A stretch of DNA of 64,000 nucleotides from Tethya wilhelma (lineage: Eukaryota > Porifera > Demospongiae > Tethyida > Tethyidae): NCBI GenBank assembly GCA_964030475.1, contig CAXIPT010000013.1:1012825-1076824 (forward strand). The letters are read 5' to 3'. The translations under genes were made by a program, and so were the position numbers. The notes below the pieces were generated by a model. It was given only the letters and a program-made list of their open reading frames with translations, ran no database searches and was not told where the DNA came from. Shown here piece after piece: positions 53,186-64,000 of the stretch. Positions within the stretch are counted from its first letter, which is position 1, and each line of letters opens with the position of its first letter.

Positions 53186-56077
53186 ATGGAGCACTCTTTG
53201 CTGGCTGCTGAAGAGGCCTTCTCCAAAGACAGGTTCGGTGATGCTAAAGCTCTTCTCCAGGAAGGTAAGCAGGATGGCTGTACCTGGCCTCTTTATGATG
53301 ATCATACTTCCCATGCATACATATGCATATATTTATGATATTATGCTTGCAGTGTCCTCTGCTGCTCCTCATCAGAGAGATCAGTGGTATATTGCCTGCA
53401 ACCTGCTGGCCTGTGAGCTAGCTGAGATGAAGGTTGGTCCACCATCATTAGACCCCTCACCCATATAGCATCATCCACGACCTACAGTCCCTGGCAGCTG
53501 CCCGAGAGAAGAGTGATGATGTCATTGTCCGGTTGAAGGATGTCCTATCAAAGTGTTTAACATTGGTTCAGGTGATGCAAGGTTAGCTGGCTGTGCTAGT
53601 CCCTGTTGCTGCTTCAAGATGAGCATGCTCTTGTTCAGGTCTGTGTGTTGCCAAGGAGACTCTACTGGCCGAACTAGCTACACTCAATTGTCTTCTTCAA
53701 GTGTTGTTTCTGCTGGAGCTGAGTGAGTGTGCTGTTCATCATTCCATGGTTCTCCTGACGGGCACTCTACCTTCCATGTGCCACAGATGTAAGTTAGTTC
53801 ACTCACTCACTCTAACATATTATTCCATTTTGTGTGTGTGTGTTCTAGTTTGTAGGTACTTTGAACTCTCACTGTTAGAATTTCCAAACTGTATTTCTGA
53901 CATCTTTCAAAGCCTCTGCTCAATTCACAGTGAGTGGGACTAGCCAGGGACAGACTGGTGTTGCCTTTCATCTTTGGAGTACCTCTCTCTCTGTGTGCCT
54001 TAGGTTTTCATGCCGGGCTGTTCCTTCAGAGCTGCACACTCTTGGCACTGGAGAGGCTTCTCTCAAGCTGCTCTCAGGTTGGAGGTTCGATACTGAGACA
54101 GGTTCAAAGGTCACTCCATTCAGCAGAGAATGAGCTGTGTCTTGTAGAAGTGGTGTCCCTCTTGAAGCAGTACCTGTGCAGCACTGCACCACCACCCACT
54201 GAACTCAACTACTATCAAGGTATAGCAGCACATTGCTCTGTGTTCTACTGATGGACTGGGCTGTGTTCCTACAGGCTGGCTGGACTACCAGCAAAAGAGA
54301 TACTCCAACGTAACGACCCTGAGCTGCTCATCTAGTGACCCTCCCTACATCAAGGCAATTGTTGATCTCTTGAAAGGAGCCTCCACTGGAAAGATGGTAT
54401 TACATTGTTGTACTGTTTCTCTTTTATTCCTGCATTGAAATATTATTATCATTGAACCCAACATTCAATGATTGCAGGGGAAGTTGAATCTGGCGCTGTG
54501 TGTGTACCACAGCTGTCTCTCGGAGAGCCCCGCCCATCTCTTTGCTGCTCCCTTCATTCTCAACAATGCTGCGTGTATCTTCACCAGCCAACAAGCACCG
54601 TCAAGATCTGAGCTAGGGGCGAGGGAGCTGTGTATCAAGGTACTACAGTAGTGTATGGTGATCCTTCCCGATCAGTGTGTGCTACCTGCTCAGGCACTGG
54701 CAGCGTTGGGGAGTGTGGAGTGGCCAAGATGGCTGCTGTGGACCAATGGAGCAACCTCTCTCAGTAGACACCCAGAGGGAAGCGAGGGCATCTTAAAGCC
54801 AATGGTCCTCTCCTCATCTCTCAGAGCCATCCATCACTGCAGGTATAGACACACACACACACCTATATAGAGTGGTGGTGGTGCTAGTCTCTGTTATTGT
54901 TGCAGGCCTGGGTTGGCGGTGTCTCTGCTGAGGGAGCATGGCCTGGCGAGGGGAGAGAGCCTGGTGCTCATCCAAGGCCTGCTCCTCTCCCACCACTATG
55001 AAGAGGGTCTGGAGGTGACTGCTAGACTTGTTGACTCTCTTCAACGATCAGGAAGTAGCACTAGGGTATTGGGGGCAGCTCATGTGCTTGGTGCACTCGC
55101 AGCTCTTCAACTTGGTCAGCTAGCAACAGCGCAGCAACTGGCGCAAAGGTATCATTTTAGAACCCCTGTGTTTATAAACTCATCTCTGTGTGTATCTACA
55201 GAAGTATCAATGTGTTTGATGATGTCAACACAAGGTCCGTTCGGCCACTGGAACCTGGTGAATGTACCGACTTGAAAGTGAGTGATAACAATACTCTGGT
55301 TGTGTTGTTTTCAATCTAGTGCTTCCTCTGATCTGATCCAAGGTGATGGCTCTGTGTCTCCTCTCTTGTCTGGCACTTGGAAAGGGAAACACAAGTCGTG
55401 CTCTGCAACTCCTACAAGAGGCCGTTGCCATTAGCAACCACTGTCCCCCCACTCTCATGTACAACCTGTGTCTGTTGAGGTTGAAGTGTGGTCATGTGAC
55501 CCACTCGGCCAGCACCTGGTTGAAGTTCAGACACCTACTTCCATCCACTGCCAGCGAGGCCAGGGAACTGCTGAGTCAGCTCAACAGGTAATAGTACACT
55601 TGAGTGCAGACAAATTGCCTCACGCAGATTTATGTGCATTCCAAAACAGTATTGGTAGCAGCTAACAGTGTTAACTGGAATTAGTGGCTGTTAGAGTGTG
55701 CAGAGTCCTTCTATGCATGGGCGGCATGCATGTAATAGCTACTGTATCAAGTCCTTCATTTCGCCCTCAGGAAGAATTAATTCTTTACACTCTGACAGCC
55801 ATTCCACTGCTTTCTTTTTTATGATTTGACCATTCCTGTGTCTTATTACATTTTCAATGTTTTTTATTTGCTCTCATTTTTTCCTAATTCTATCAGTGCT
55901 AGTGCTAAGGCGCTTCCGCGACTAATATTATCACATTGTATTGATCTCTCAGACAATAATAATAATATTATTATGATTGGTAATATTTTATTCTACAGAG
56001 GTACAGAGAGTGACGGTGCTGATCAGTTTGTGGTTATGGACATTGTTATGCTGGAACTGTGGTTGAGACAATCTTAA
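53186..56077 (+). CDS. TPR-rich helical protein, possibly FANCG-like
   Basis: About fourteen exons encode roughly 600 residues. It starts MEHSLLAAEEAFSKDRFGDA and continues with helical repeats: QWYIACNLLACELAEM, VAKETLLAELATLNCLLQVL, HAGLFLQSCTLLALERLLSS, VYHSCLSESPAHLFAAPFIL, LVLIQGLLLSHHYEEGLEVT, VLGALAALQLGQLATAQQLA and ALCLLSCLALGKGNTSRALQ with LLQEAVAISNHCPPTLMYNL. The last block resembles the final TPR of FANCG ([23 protein letters not shown]). FANCG belongs to the Fanconi anaemia core complex for crosslink repair. The resemblance is weak elsewhere, and one junction near 53440 is unsettled, so other TPR families remain possible. The last exon (about 55897-56077) adds a poly-Asn stretch. 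Confidence 0.55.
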
Positions 56078-56078
56078 T

Positions 56079-57503
56079 TCACCGTTTCACCCTGCATAAT
56101 GCAACAGTCGTCTCATTACTATTATTGTTGTTGCCATTAGCAACACCACAGTAATAATGAATATACCAGGCAAACTTCTTCCTAGCTTTCTTCTGTCCTG
56201 GTTTCTTCCTCTCGACCGATCTACTGTCCCTTACCACAAGACCACCTAGTTCATCACCGTGGTTACCATGATGCAATAAGGCCTTACTTATCCCAAGTCG
56301 AATGGCACCAGCTTGACCTGTGGCACGTATACAATCACATTGTGTGTGTGTGTATGTATGTGTGTGTGTGTGTGTACATGTACACACATACCAGTTATTC
56401 CTCCTCCAGTCACCCTGGCTGTGATGTCCCAAACGCCCAAAGTATCGGTCACTAGAAGAGGATAGAGGACTTGCTGTCTGTGATCGGCACGGGGAAAGTA
56501 TTCTCGCAAGATCCTTCCATTCACAATCGTCTCCCCACTCCCTTTCTTCAGAGTCACAATAGCTGTTGATGATTTTCTCTTGCCCACTGAGGTGTGACTC
56601 CCTACACTTGTCTCTTCATCAAAATCATTCTGCTTGTAGAGTGACGGGGGAGGTTGGCGATATGTCTCTAGAAACTCTCTTACTGTTGGACAATTTTCCC
56701 ACTTTGCCAAACAATTGAGGTTGTCAATCAACTCTGTGTACTGTGGGTGACAAGTGGTGCAGTGACTGAGTACCATTGACAGTAAGTGTTAGTGTTCACC
56801 TGTTGCTCTGCTATCTCCTCCGCAAGGAGGTGCTCTAAGGTGGTCTTCTTTAGCCAGGCTCTCTTGGTGTTGGGAGCAGACTCTGTGTCAATAGTCTTCT
56901 CTTCCATCCTAGCCAGGTGCTGGAAGACAGAGCCCAACAGGCCATAGAACGATGGAGAGCCGGTGTAGAATGCAGCACCAATGGGCTCCTGGGTTAGCAC
57001 TGATCCTGTAGAACAAGGTTAGGTAGTGCAATCAACAGTGGAGTGAGCAATGAGCCAATGCACATGCACCTTGGCCAGCTCCTGGAGCCTCTCCTGTACC
57101 CAGTGATGAGTGCTGGACCAACGATAGCAATGTGTAGCCTAGTACCTTTGAATACTAACATCACACAGTTTTATACCTTGAGAAATGGCCTGGCATCTTT
57201 TGCAGTCAGTCTGGTGGGTAGTAAGTACCTTAGCGCATGCTGTGTGTGATGAAACCACAGAACTTTAATAGGGAGCCTAGCCCTTCCCTTCCCTTAACAT
57301 ATAGATAGTAAAGGCCAACTCGCCTGGACGTCATCCTCTGAAAATGACGAATCATCTTCTCCCATTAGTTCAGCCAATTTCTTCTTTCCCCTCTCATCAG
57401 AGGTCACGACCTCCGGCACACTGCTGGCGCTACTCCCGTAGGATCGAGCTTGAGATATTCGTGTCGCACCATCTACAAACGATCTGACTGCAGCTCTCAA
57501 CAT
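56079..57503 (-). CDS. MRPS9: Mitochondrial ribosomal protein uS9m
   Basis: About seven exons. [20 protein letters not shown] looks like a mitochondrial presequence. Middle blocks: [36 protein letters not shown]. The uS9 core is clear: [87 protein letters not shown]. Reading straight on adds an odd Asn-rich tail, but a 72-base GT-AG intron (about 56164-56092) joins a 13-base terminal exon (56091-56079) and gives KKFAWVKR, the invariant uS9 ending. The stop is one base away from the stop of the converging TPR gene. Confidence 0.93.
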
Positions 57504-57627
57504 CCTTCCACCTAGCTCTCTTCAGTCACTGTTGCAGATCTTCTTTGCAGGCAGGGCAAGGTTCTCAAAGCAGTCACGTGACACCCACATGGTCGAGTTT
57601 GAGTAAAACACAAATCGAGGACGTGTG
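57504..57627. promoter_or_regulatory. Bidirectional promoter uS9m / DDX23 with perfect E-box palindrome
   Basis: GTCACGTGAC at 57573-57582 is the palindromic site bound by USF, Myc/Max or TFE factors. It lies 46 bases before the DDX23 start. Confidence 0.55.
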
Positions 57628-60600
57628 ATGGACGTTGGAAAACGAAGGCCAAGATCCAGGTTCGTCTGTAATTAAACAGCTTTGATCATGCAAATAGACT
57701 GATGATTTGCTTTACTGTATACAGATCTCGTAGTCCACCTGCAAAGAGAAGGCGGAGGTGTGTGTGTGTCATTGGTGTGTGTGTGTTGTGTGTGTGTTTA
57801 GATTTATAAAGTCTTAAAATTTAATATAACTGTAGATCTCGTAGCAGAGACAGGGACAGGAGGTCTCGCAGCAGAGACAGGGACAGGAGATCTCATAGCA
57901 GAGACAGGGACAGGAGATCTCATAGCAGAGACAGGGACCGGGACAGGAGATCTCGCAGCAGAGACAGGGACAGGGACAGGAGGTCTCGCAGCAGAGACCG
58001 GGCCAGGAGGTCTCGCAGCAGAGACAGGGACAGGAGATCTCGCAGCAGAGACAGGGACAGGAGGTCTCGCAGCAGAGACAGGGACAGGAGATCTCGCAGC
58101 AGAGACAGGGACAGGAGGTCTCGCAGCAGAGACAGGGACAGGAGGTCTCGCAGCAGAGACCGGGCCAGGAGGTCTCGCAGCAGAGACCGGGACAGGAGAT
58201 CTCGCAGCAGAGACAGGGACAGGAGGTCTCGCAGCAGGGAAAGGAATCGGCGATCTTCTGAGGAATCCAGTGATGAATCCAAGGGAGATGCTACTGGTTC
58301 TAAAGTTCAACCACTCTCACTAGAAGAACTTGTTGCTAAACGAGAAGAGGAGAAAAAGGCTCAATCTAAGGTTAGGATAAATGACAACCTTGTATGTGAA
58401 TGTCCATTGTCAGTTTATGCTTGTAGCCTGTGTTTCTGAGCAAGGAGGAAAGAGTAGCTGAAGCTCTGAAGAAAAGACAAGAACAAGTTGAACTTCAAAA
58501 ACAAGCTCGTGATGAAGCCAGGAAAGCACGGATGAAGTATCTTGATGAAGCTTCTAGTGATGGGCGTGGTCACCATCGATGGGCTGTTGAAGACGACCGA
58601 GAGGGACACAGAGAAGAGACACTGGCTCTCAAGGACCGGGAGAAGGAGATGGACGCCATTAGAGTAAGGTTGGCACAATGGTTAGTGGAGTAATTCTTAA
58701 GAGTTCATTTTGCAGGCACGGTATCTTGGTGGAGAGAAGAAAAAGAGAAAAATGAGAAGATTGGCTGATCGTAAATTTGTGTTCAATTGGGACGCTGGTG
58801 AAGACACATCTACTGATTTCAATCCCATGTGAGGTGTTTCGATGGAGCCTTTTGGAGATATTGAATGAATGTTTTTGTTGTGCAGCTACAAGAACAGACA
58901 TCATGCACAGTTCTTTGGCCGTGGGAAGCTGGCGGGGATTGACGTGAGGACTCAGAAGAGGGAGCAGTCAAAGTTCTACGTTGAGCTCATGGAGAAAAGG
59001 AGAACAGACGAACAGAAGAAGCAGGCTGCGTAAGAACACCAGTGATGGTTTGGTCTGGTTTGGAGTGGCAGTTGTTTCATTCATTGGCAGGGATCTGGAG
59101 GACAAGAAACGTGCCAAGGATCACCTGAAGCGCTGGGACGAGCGTCACTGGACCGAGAAGACTCTCCAGGAGATGCAAGACAGGGACTGGAGGATATTCC
59201 GTGAGGATTTCAACATATCTACTAAAGGTGGTCGTGTCCCTCACCCTCTGCGCTATTGGGATGAAGCTCCTTTGTCCAAGGAGATCCTGAAGGTCATCCA
59301 GGGACTAGGCTACGAGGTAGAGCTCAAGGTACTGTGATGCCCAAGTCATTATGCTTATTGATTGCAGGAGCCTACCCCAATCCAACGCCAAGCAATTCCA
59401 ATAGGCCTTCAGAATAGAGATATAATTGGAATAGCTGAAACTGGTATGTTTACAATGCTGGCTTGTATTGTTACTACTCTTTTTTACCCCAACTGTGGTC
59501 TGTGGAGCCAACCACAGTGTGTGTACTGTACTGCATTGGCATGTAAACCTCACTGTTTGTGTGTGTGTGTGTGTAGGGAGTGGAAAGACGGCTGCATTTG
59601 TGATTCCTCTCTTGGTTTGGATTACCAGTCTGCCCAAGATTGTCAGGTAGCCAGAGCTAATGTGGTTTGTTGTTCCCACAATTGATGTGTGGTGCTACTG
59701 CAGAGACTCAGAAGCGGACCAAGGTCCCTATGCAATCATTTTAGCACCAACAAGAGAACTAGCACAGCAGGTATTGACAGATTGTTATACTCAAAGTTAA
59801 GTTCAAAGGTCACTGTAATTGCCAACAGATTGAAGAAGAAACTCAAAAGTTTGCCAAGCCTCTTGGAATTAAAACTGTTAATGTGATTGGCGGACTTTCC
59901 CGGGAAGAGCAAGGCTTCATGTTGAGACTTGGATGTGAGATTGTCATCGCCACCCCTGGTCGACTCATCGATGTCCTGGGTATGCCACTCTAGTTGGCTG
60001 GTTCCTGCTCTGTATCAATGTAACCTCTTCTCTGCAGAGAATCGCTACCTTGTACTAGGCCAGTGCACTTATGTAGTTTTGGATGAGGTAATGATTACAT
60101 CACCATTAATTTTATCACTGTAAACTATTATTGGTATGTATGTGTTAGGCTGATCGTATGATTGACATGGGCTTTGAACCAGAGGTGAAGAAGATCCTCG
60201 AGTACCTGCCCGTCTCCAACATGAAGCCTGACTCAGAGGAAGCCGAGGACCCCAGTAAGATGCTTGCCAACATTGAGTCATCCCAGCACAAGTTCCGCCA
60301 GACGGTCATGTTCACCGCCACCATGCCCCCCGCTGTGGAGAGAATGGCCAGGTCTTACCTTCGCAGACCGGCAGTTGTCTACATCGGCTCAGCTGGTAGG
60401 ACATTGATTGACTGTTGAAGCATGCAGTGACAAGACATTGTTGTTCTACTGCAGGCAAACCAACCGAGAGTGTTGAGCAAATTGTCTACATGGTGTCAGA
60501 GAGTGACAAGAGAAAGAAGCTACTCACGCTACTGGGCAGTGGCATTGACCCCCCTATTATTATCTTTGTTAATCAAAAGAAAGGAGCTGATGTGCTGGCC

Positions 60601-61903
60601 AAATCCCTGGAGAAGATTGGAGTGAGTGAGAGTGGTGGCATGTATGTGTGTATTTGTGTATGCAGTGGTCGAAATAACTTTTTTAGAGTGCAAGGTCAAA
60701 ATGTCAGTACAAATGTCATTTGTGCGGTCATTTTACTAAAGTGCACGGCCATTTGAGCTGACCACATTTATATAGTACTAGTGTTTACACAAGGACACAG
60801 GGGTATGGCTTGCTTTTACTTACTACAAGTGGCTGTTATAAGCTATGAACCACAATGTGAATTTTAGTGATGACCATAATTACTTTTATGGGCTAGTTTT
60901 TTGTCTGTCCGTGCATAAGCTGTTTTGAGAGGTCAATTCGATTAAATGCACGGAAAATGACCGATGACCGACTGTTATTTCGACCTCTGGTCTCCGAGAC
61001 TGTATGTATGTATGTATGTATGTGTGTATGTGTGTATGCATGTGTGGCTATTAATGTGTGTTTTCCCTCAGTATCGTGCCACTGTGCTCCATGGTGGGCG
61101 CAACCAAGAACAAAGGTATTCTTCACTCTTCCATCTCTCTAGCTGTGCTAGCTGGTTGATGGGAGTTGTTCTCTGTGTATAGGGTGTATGCATTGGGCAG
61201 CTTGAAACGTGGAGAGAAGGACATCCTGGTTGCAACTGATGTGGCCGGTCGAGGGATTGACATCAGGTACGTAATAGATGATGAAATACTTCACCAATGA
61301 TGTTGTGATGGTTGAGTGTGGGCCTGCCTGCCTGCTGCAGGGATGTGAGCTATGTGATCAACTATGACATGGCTAAGAATATCGAGGACTACACTCATCG
61401 TATTGGAAGGACGGGGAGGGCTGGCAAGACTGGAGTAGCTGTCTCCTTTGTCACCAAGGATGACTCGGGTGTCTTCTATGACCTCAAACAGGTGATTATG
61501 TAAACCACGGGTGAAGTCCATCTGGTTTGAGAATACTGGTAGAAATAACTTTCTAAAATTAGTATCCAACCAATTTAATAATTTAAGTTCCATTGGAAAG
61601 CGCTTGTTCTCCCCATTCTTTTGATTGTTTTTCCAGCTTCCTACGCTTTACCAATCAAAAGTTAGCTATTAAATTTTTGTTCCGTATGAAAAGCATGGCA
61701 TGAATCTCATTATTTCATTTCTGGTGGCATTCTCAAACCAGATGGACTTTAATAATGTAAACCACAATCGTGTTGCACAGGCACTACTTGAGAGCCCAGT
61801 GAGTACATGCCCTGCTGAGCTAGCCAACCACCCTGATGCCCAGCACAAGCCAGGGACAGTCATCACAAAGAAACGGAAAGAAGAAACTATCTTTATTGCT
61901 TGA
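57628..61903 (+). CDS. DDX23: DDX23 / Prp28, U5 snRNP DEAD-box helicase
   Basis: About fifteen exons encode an RS-domain N-terminus and a complete DEAD-box core. After [20 protein letters not shown] come fifteen or so RSRSRDRDR units (57837-58250). Prp28-specific blocks follow: [57 protein letters not shown] and [19 protein letters not shown] with [10 protein letters not shown]. Helicase motifs: Q ([10 protein letters not shown]), I (AETGSGKT), Ia (PTRELAQQ), II (DEAD), III (TAT), V ([10 protein letters not shown]), VI ([11 protein letters not shown]). It ends [19 protein letters not shown]. The enzyme displaces U1 from the 5' splice site during spliceosome activation. The poly(A) signal AATAAA (61905-61910) begins one base after the stop codon. 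Confidence 0.97.
57837..58250 (+). repeat. 27-bp coding minisatellite (RS domain of DDX23)
   Basis: About fifteen tandem copies of AGATCTCGCAGCAGAGACAG plus GGACAGG encode RSRSRDRDR. Copies differ by A/G at the third base (AGA/AGG TCT) and by rare GGGACC and six-base (GGGACA) insertions, and stay in frame throughout. Confidence 0.95.
60663..60989. mobile_element. MITE with CAGWGGTCGAAATAAC ends in a DDX23 intron
   Basis: CAGTGGTCGAAATAAC (60663-60678) is inverted with one mismatch at 60974-60989. The terminal CAGWGG is reminiscent of hAT transposons. Subterminal GCACGG and TGACCG motifs are also inverted. No matching 8-bp target duplication was found. Confidence 0.65.
61498..61765. mobile_element. 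Foldback element with 21-bp perfect TIRs in the last DDX23 intron
   Basis: The 21 bases at 61514-61534 (starting AAGTCCATCTGGTTTG) are exactly inverted at 61729-61749. The 11-base direct repeat ATGTAAACCAC occurs outside both ends (61498-61508 and 61755-61765). It lies between the exon LKQ and the last exon [11 protein letters not shown]. Confidence 0.65.
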
Positions 61904-61904
61904 C

Positions 61905-61910
61905 AATAAA
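61905..61910 (+). terminator. DDX23 poly(A) signal directly after the stop
   Basis: TGA at 61901-61903 is followed by C and AATAAA, implying a 3' UTR of perhaps 20-30 bases. Confidence 0.7.
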
Positions 61911-61981
61911 CCATCCACGAGTAATAACATAATATTATGGTAATAATGACATCATTGTTTCCATCAACTGTTCTGCAATTG

Positions 61982-63973
61982 TCACCAAGTGAAGCCCATT
62001 CTCTTCTGGGTGTCCTTGAAGGATGGCCTGGGGTTGTAGGTCGGCATCTCTACTCCACTCGAGTCCATGACCTGATAGCTGGGCCTCATGCCAGCAGCAC
62101 CGTGGATCACTGGGCCACGCCCACCACCAGCACCAACACATGCTCCTTTTATTAGTGGTCCAACAGGGGCACCCCTCTCTTTGGCTTCGTTAATGAGATT
62201 AGTGGCATACTCTTGAAACTGCTTTTCCTCCACCTATTGTTTAATAATAAATGATGTCATGGTATTGTGCTATATATATATATACCTTGAGGAGGTCAGC
62301 ATTCTTTCTGGTGTAGTTAACGTCTTCTAGTCTGATTGCTTGTTTCCTCTCAGCCAGCTCAGCCATCTGTGACAAGTGATATTGCTGTTGGTCTTTGGCA
62401 GTTTTGCTTGCCTTCTGACTCTTGATCAGCTCCTGGCTGTGGAACTGCATGTGCACCAGGAGTCATTGAGGGACACCACACTGGTTAGCATCACTACCTT
62501 TTGATCTTGAATGATTCTTTGCTGCAGGAGCTCTTGGTCCATTTTGATTTGGTCTTTTCTCTTTTTTTCACTCTCTGCCATCTGTTCCAGCATGTGTCGA
62601 TGGATGGCGCGGTTTGCTTCAGTGAACCTCCTCTCTTTCTCCCTTTCCTCCTCCTACATGTCACCAACACACCATGGTACCTCATTAGGACCACGGGGCT
62701 GACTCCCAACTCACCTCTCTCTTGGAGGCTTGCTCTGCTACAGCCTTAGCAATCCTTCCATCTTCTTCACTGGCTGCCTCTTGCATCTGCTCTCCCAGTA
62801 GATTGCACATGCGCTGCTGGTGAGTTTGAAACTCTTGAAACAATTCAATTTCTTTCTCTTTTCGAAGTTCAGTCATTCTCTGCAATAATGAGTACAATTA
62901 AAGATAATAATAATAATTTATTATTAAACATCTATTATCTTAAAAACCTTTTTAGCGTCAGCAAATATTCTCCTTTCTTCGGCTTCGTTCTTCTCCTTGA
63001 GTTGACGTTTCTCTTCACACTGCTTCTTGTTCTCTAGTACCTCATCCAATTCTCTCCTCAGAGTCAGTTTCTCTAGCCTCTGCTGTTCCTCAAGATGCTG
63101 CTGTTTAGCATGAAAGTCGGCAACTTCTTTCTCAAGAGTTTTCTGTTCATCCAAAGCTGCCTGTCTCTTGTCCAGGCTCTTCTTGGCCTTTTCATTGATT
63201 CTATCGGATCAATCAATACAATGGTGTCAGTGTATATCACAAGATTTGCATGAGGGCTTACTGCATCTGTTGAAACTGGGACACAGCTCTTCTTTGAGCA
63301 GCTCTATCCTCAGCTGCCTTCAAATCAGTCAGGATGCCTTGGTTCCTCTCCTAGTACGTAGCACACTCTCTCAATACGTTGTTTGCATGCAAGGGGCAAC
63401 TCACTTGTTCTTGGAACTGAAGAAAGGTCGCATCTTGATCCTTTAAAGCTTCTTTTCTTCGTTTCTTGTATTCTAGTTGAGCATCTCTCTCTTTCAACAC
63501 TTCACTCAGCACTGCTGTTCTCTACAATACACAAGCACATTGAACCTAATATCTCATTAATGCAAAAAGGTGAGGGCTGTTCTTACATGAAATTGTTTCA
63601 CACGATCGGTTTGATAATAGAGCATAGTTTTGGCCTTCTCAATAGCCTCCTTCCTCTTGGCTGTCTGGAAGCGAGCCTCCTCCAAGTCCAGCTGGACCCT
63701 CTCAGCCTCCTCCTCTGCCTCACGGATCTCCCTTGCCTGCAACCTCTTTATCCGTTGACCCTACATTGCAATTATTTTAACTTCGACAGCACCATCTTTA
63801 CAAGGACACTTATCATTAGATACTACCTCAATAGTGTTATCCCAATTCTTGACAATTCGTTTGGAAACTTCATGTAGTTCATTTCTGTCTGTCTTTCTTC
63901 TTGGTTCACTCGATAGTCCCATGGTCGCCTTTGATTTCAGTCTATGCCAATCTTTCTCACTCAGAACTGTTAC
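61982..63973 (-). CDS. CFAP210: CFAP210 (CCDC173), ciliary microtubule inner protein, 5' exon(s) outside window
   Basis: Ten exons are visible; the most upstream starts at 63973 with VTVLSEKDWHRLKSKATMGL, matching the human VTVLSKEEWERIK. Further matches: KRIVKNWDNTIEGQRIKRLQ, YYQTDRVKQFH, RTAVLSEVLKERDAQLEYKK, MTELRKEKEIELFQEFQTHQ, EEDGRIAKAVAEQASKRE, VEEKQFQEYATNLINEAKER, GGGRGPVIHGAAGMRPSYQV and the final FKDTQKRMGFTW (human ETKNRLGFTW). The protein is almost entirely coiled coil and binds inside doublet microtubules of motile cilia. The start codon lies beyond the right edge. It converges on DDX23 with 78 bases between stops. Confidence 0.93.
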
Positions 63974-64000
63974 CTGTCAAAGGCAAATGAAACCATACAT

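Noticed and set aside
55826..56077. Separate small gene at the end of the TPR protein
   Set aside because: A good acceptor before TGCTAGTGCTAAGG and matching phase make it the last exon of the TPR gene, although an internal acceptor near 55999 is possible.
57804..58310. Minus-strand frames rich in PVPVSAARP and SLLRDL
   Set aside because: They are antisense shadows of the DDX23 RS-domain repeat.

Overview
The window reads as compact animal nuclear DNA, most likely from an early-branching metazoan and best fitting a sponge. A Frizzled receptor with a KTxxxW motif, a BIR-RING inhibitor of apoptosis, TIR and NLR-type leucine-rich-repeat proteins and ZC4H2, REPS and taxilin homologues indicate Metazoa. 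Introns are mostly 50-300 bases, intergenic gaps are tens to hundreds of bases, and dinucleotide microsatellites and short inverted-repeat transposons fill many introns. The species call is inference; I could not run a database search.

Layout, left to right: 3' end of a cyclic-nucleotide-gated channel (+); ZC4H2-like (-) and MSH2 (+); a LEM-TIR fusion (-) and an N-myristoylatable LRR protein (+); homogentisate dioxygenase (-); prefoldin 3 (-) and an aldo-keto reductase (+); WDR3 (+, with one 4.5-kb transposon-filled intron); Frizzled (-) and TMEM135 (+); taxilin (-) and SYAP1 (+); a Gfo/Idh/MocA oxidoreductase (-) and CNNM (+); a REPS-type EH protein (-) and VTA1 (+); a macro-domain protein (-); a 3-BIR/RING IAP (-) and PPIL6 (+); profilin-4 and FAM228 inside a 1194-bp tandem duplication; MPC1 (-) and a TPR protein resembling FANCG (+); mitochondrial ribosomal protein uS9m (-) and DDX23 (+); and the 3' part of CFAP210 (-).

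The dominant organisation is the head-to-head pair: eleven divergent pairs have start codons only 42-182 bases apart. Several shared promoters carry factor sites that suit their genes: E2F sites at MSH2, an NF-kB-type site at the TIR/LRR pair, paired M-boxes at REPS/VTA1 (both endolysosomal), and RFX X-boxes at PPIL6 and profilin-4/FAM228 (cilium-associated families). Functions fall mainly into DNA repair and RNA processing (MSH2, WDR3, DDX23), mitochondrion (MPC1, uS9m), endosome (REPS, VTA1, taxilin), cilium (PPIL6, PFN4, FAM228, CFAP210) and innate defence or cell death (LEM-TIR, LRR, IAP).

The best candidate for something undescribed is the LEM-TIR gene. It joins a domain that binds the DNA-coating protein BAF to an enzymatic-looking TIR domain, and it shares a 182-bp promoter holding a GGGATTTCCC site with a membrane-anchorable NLR-type LRR gene.
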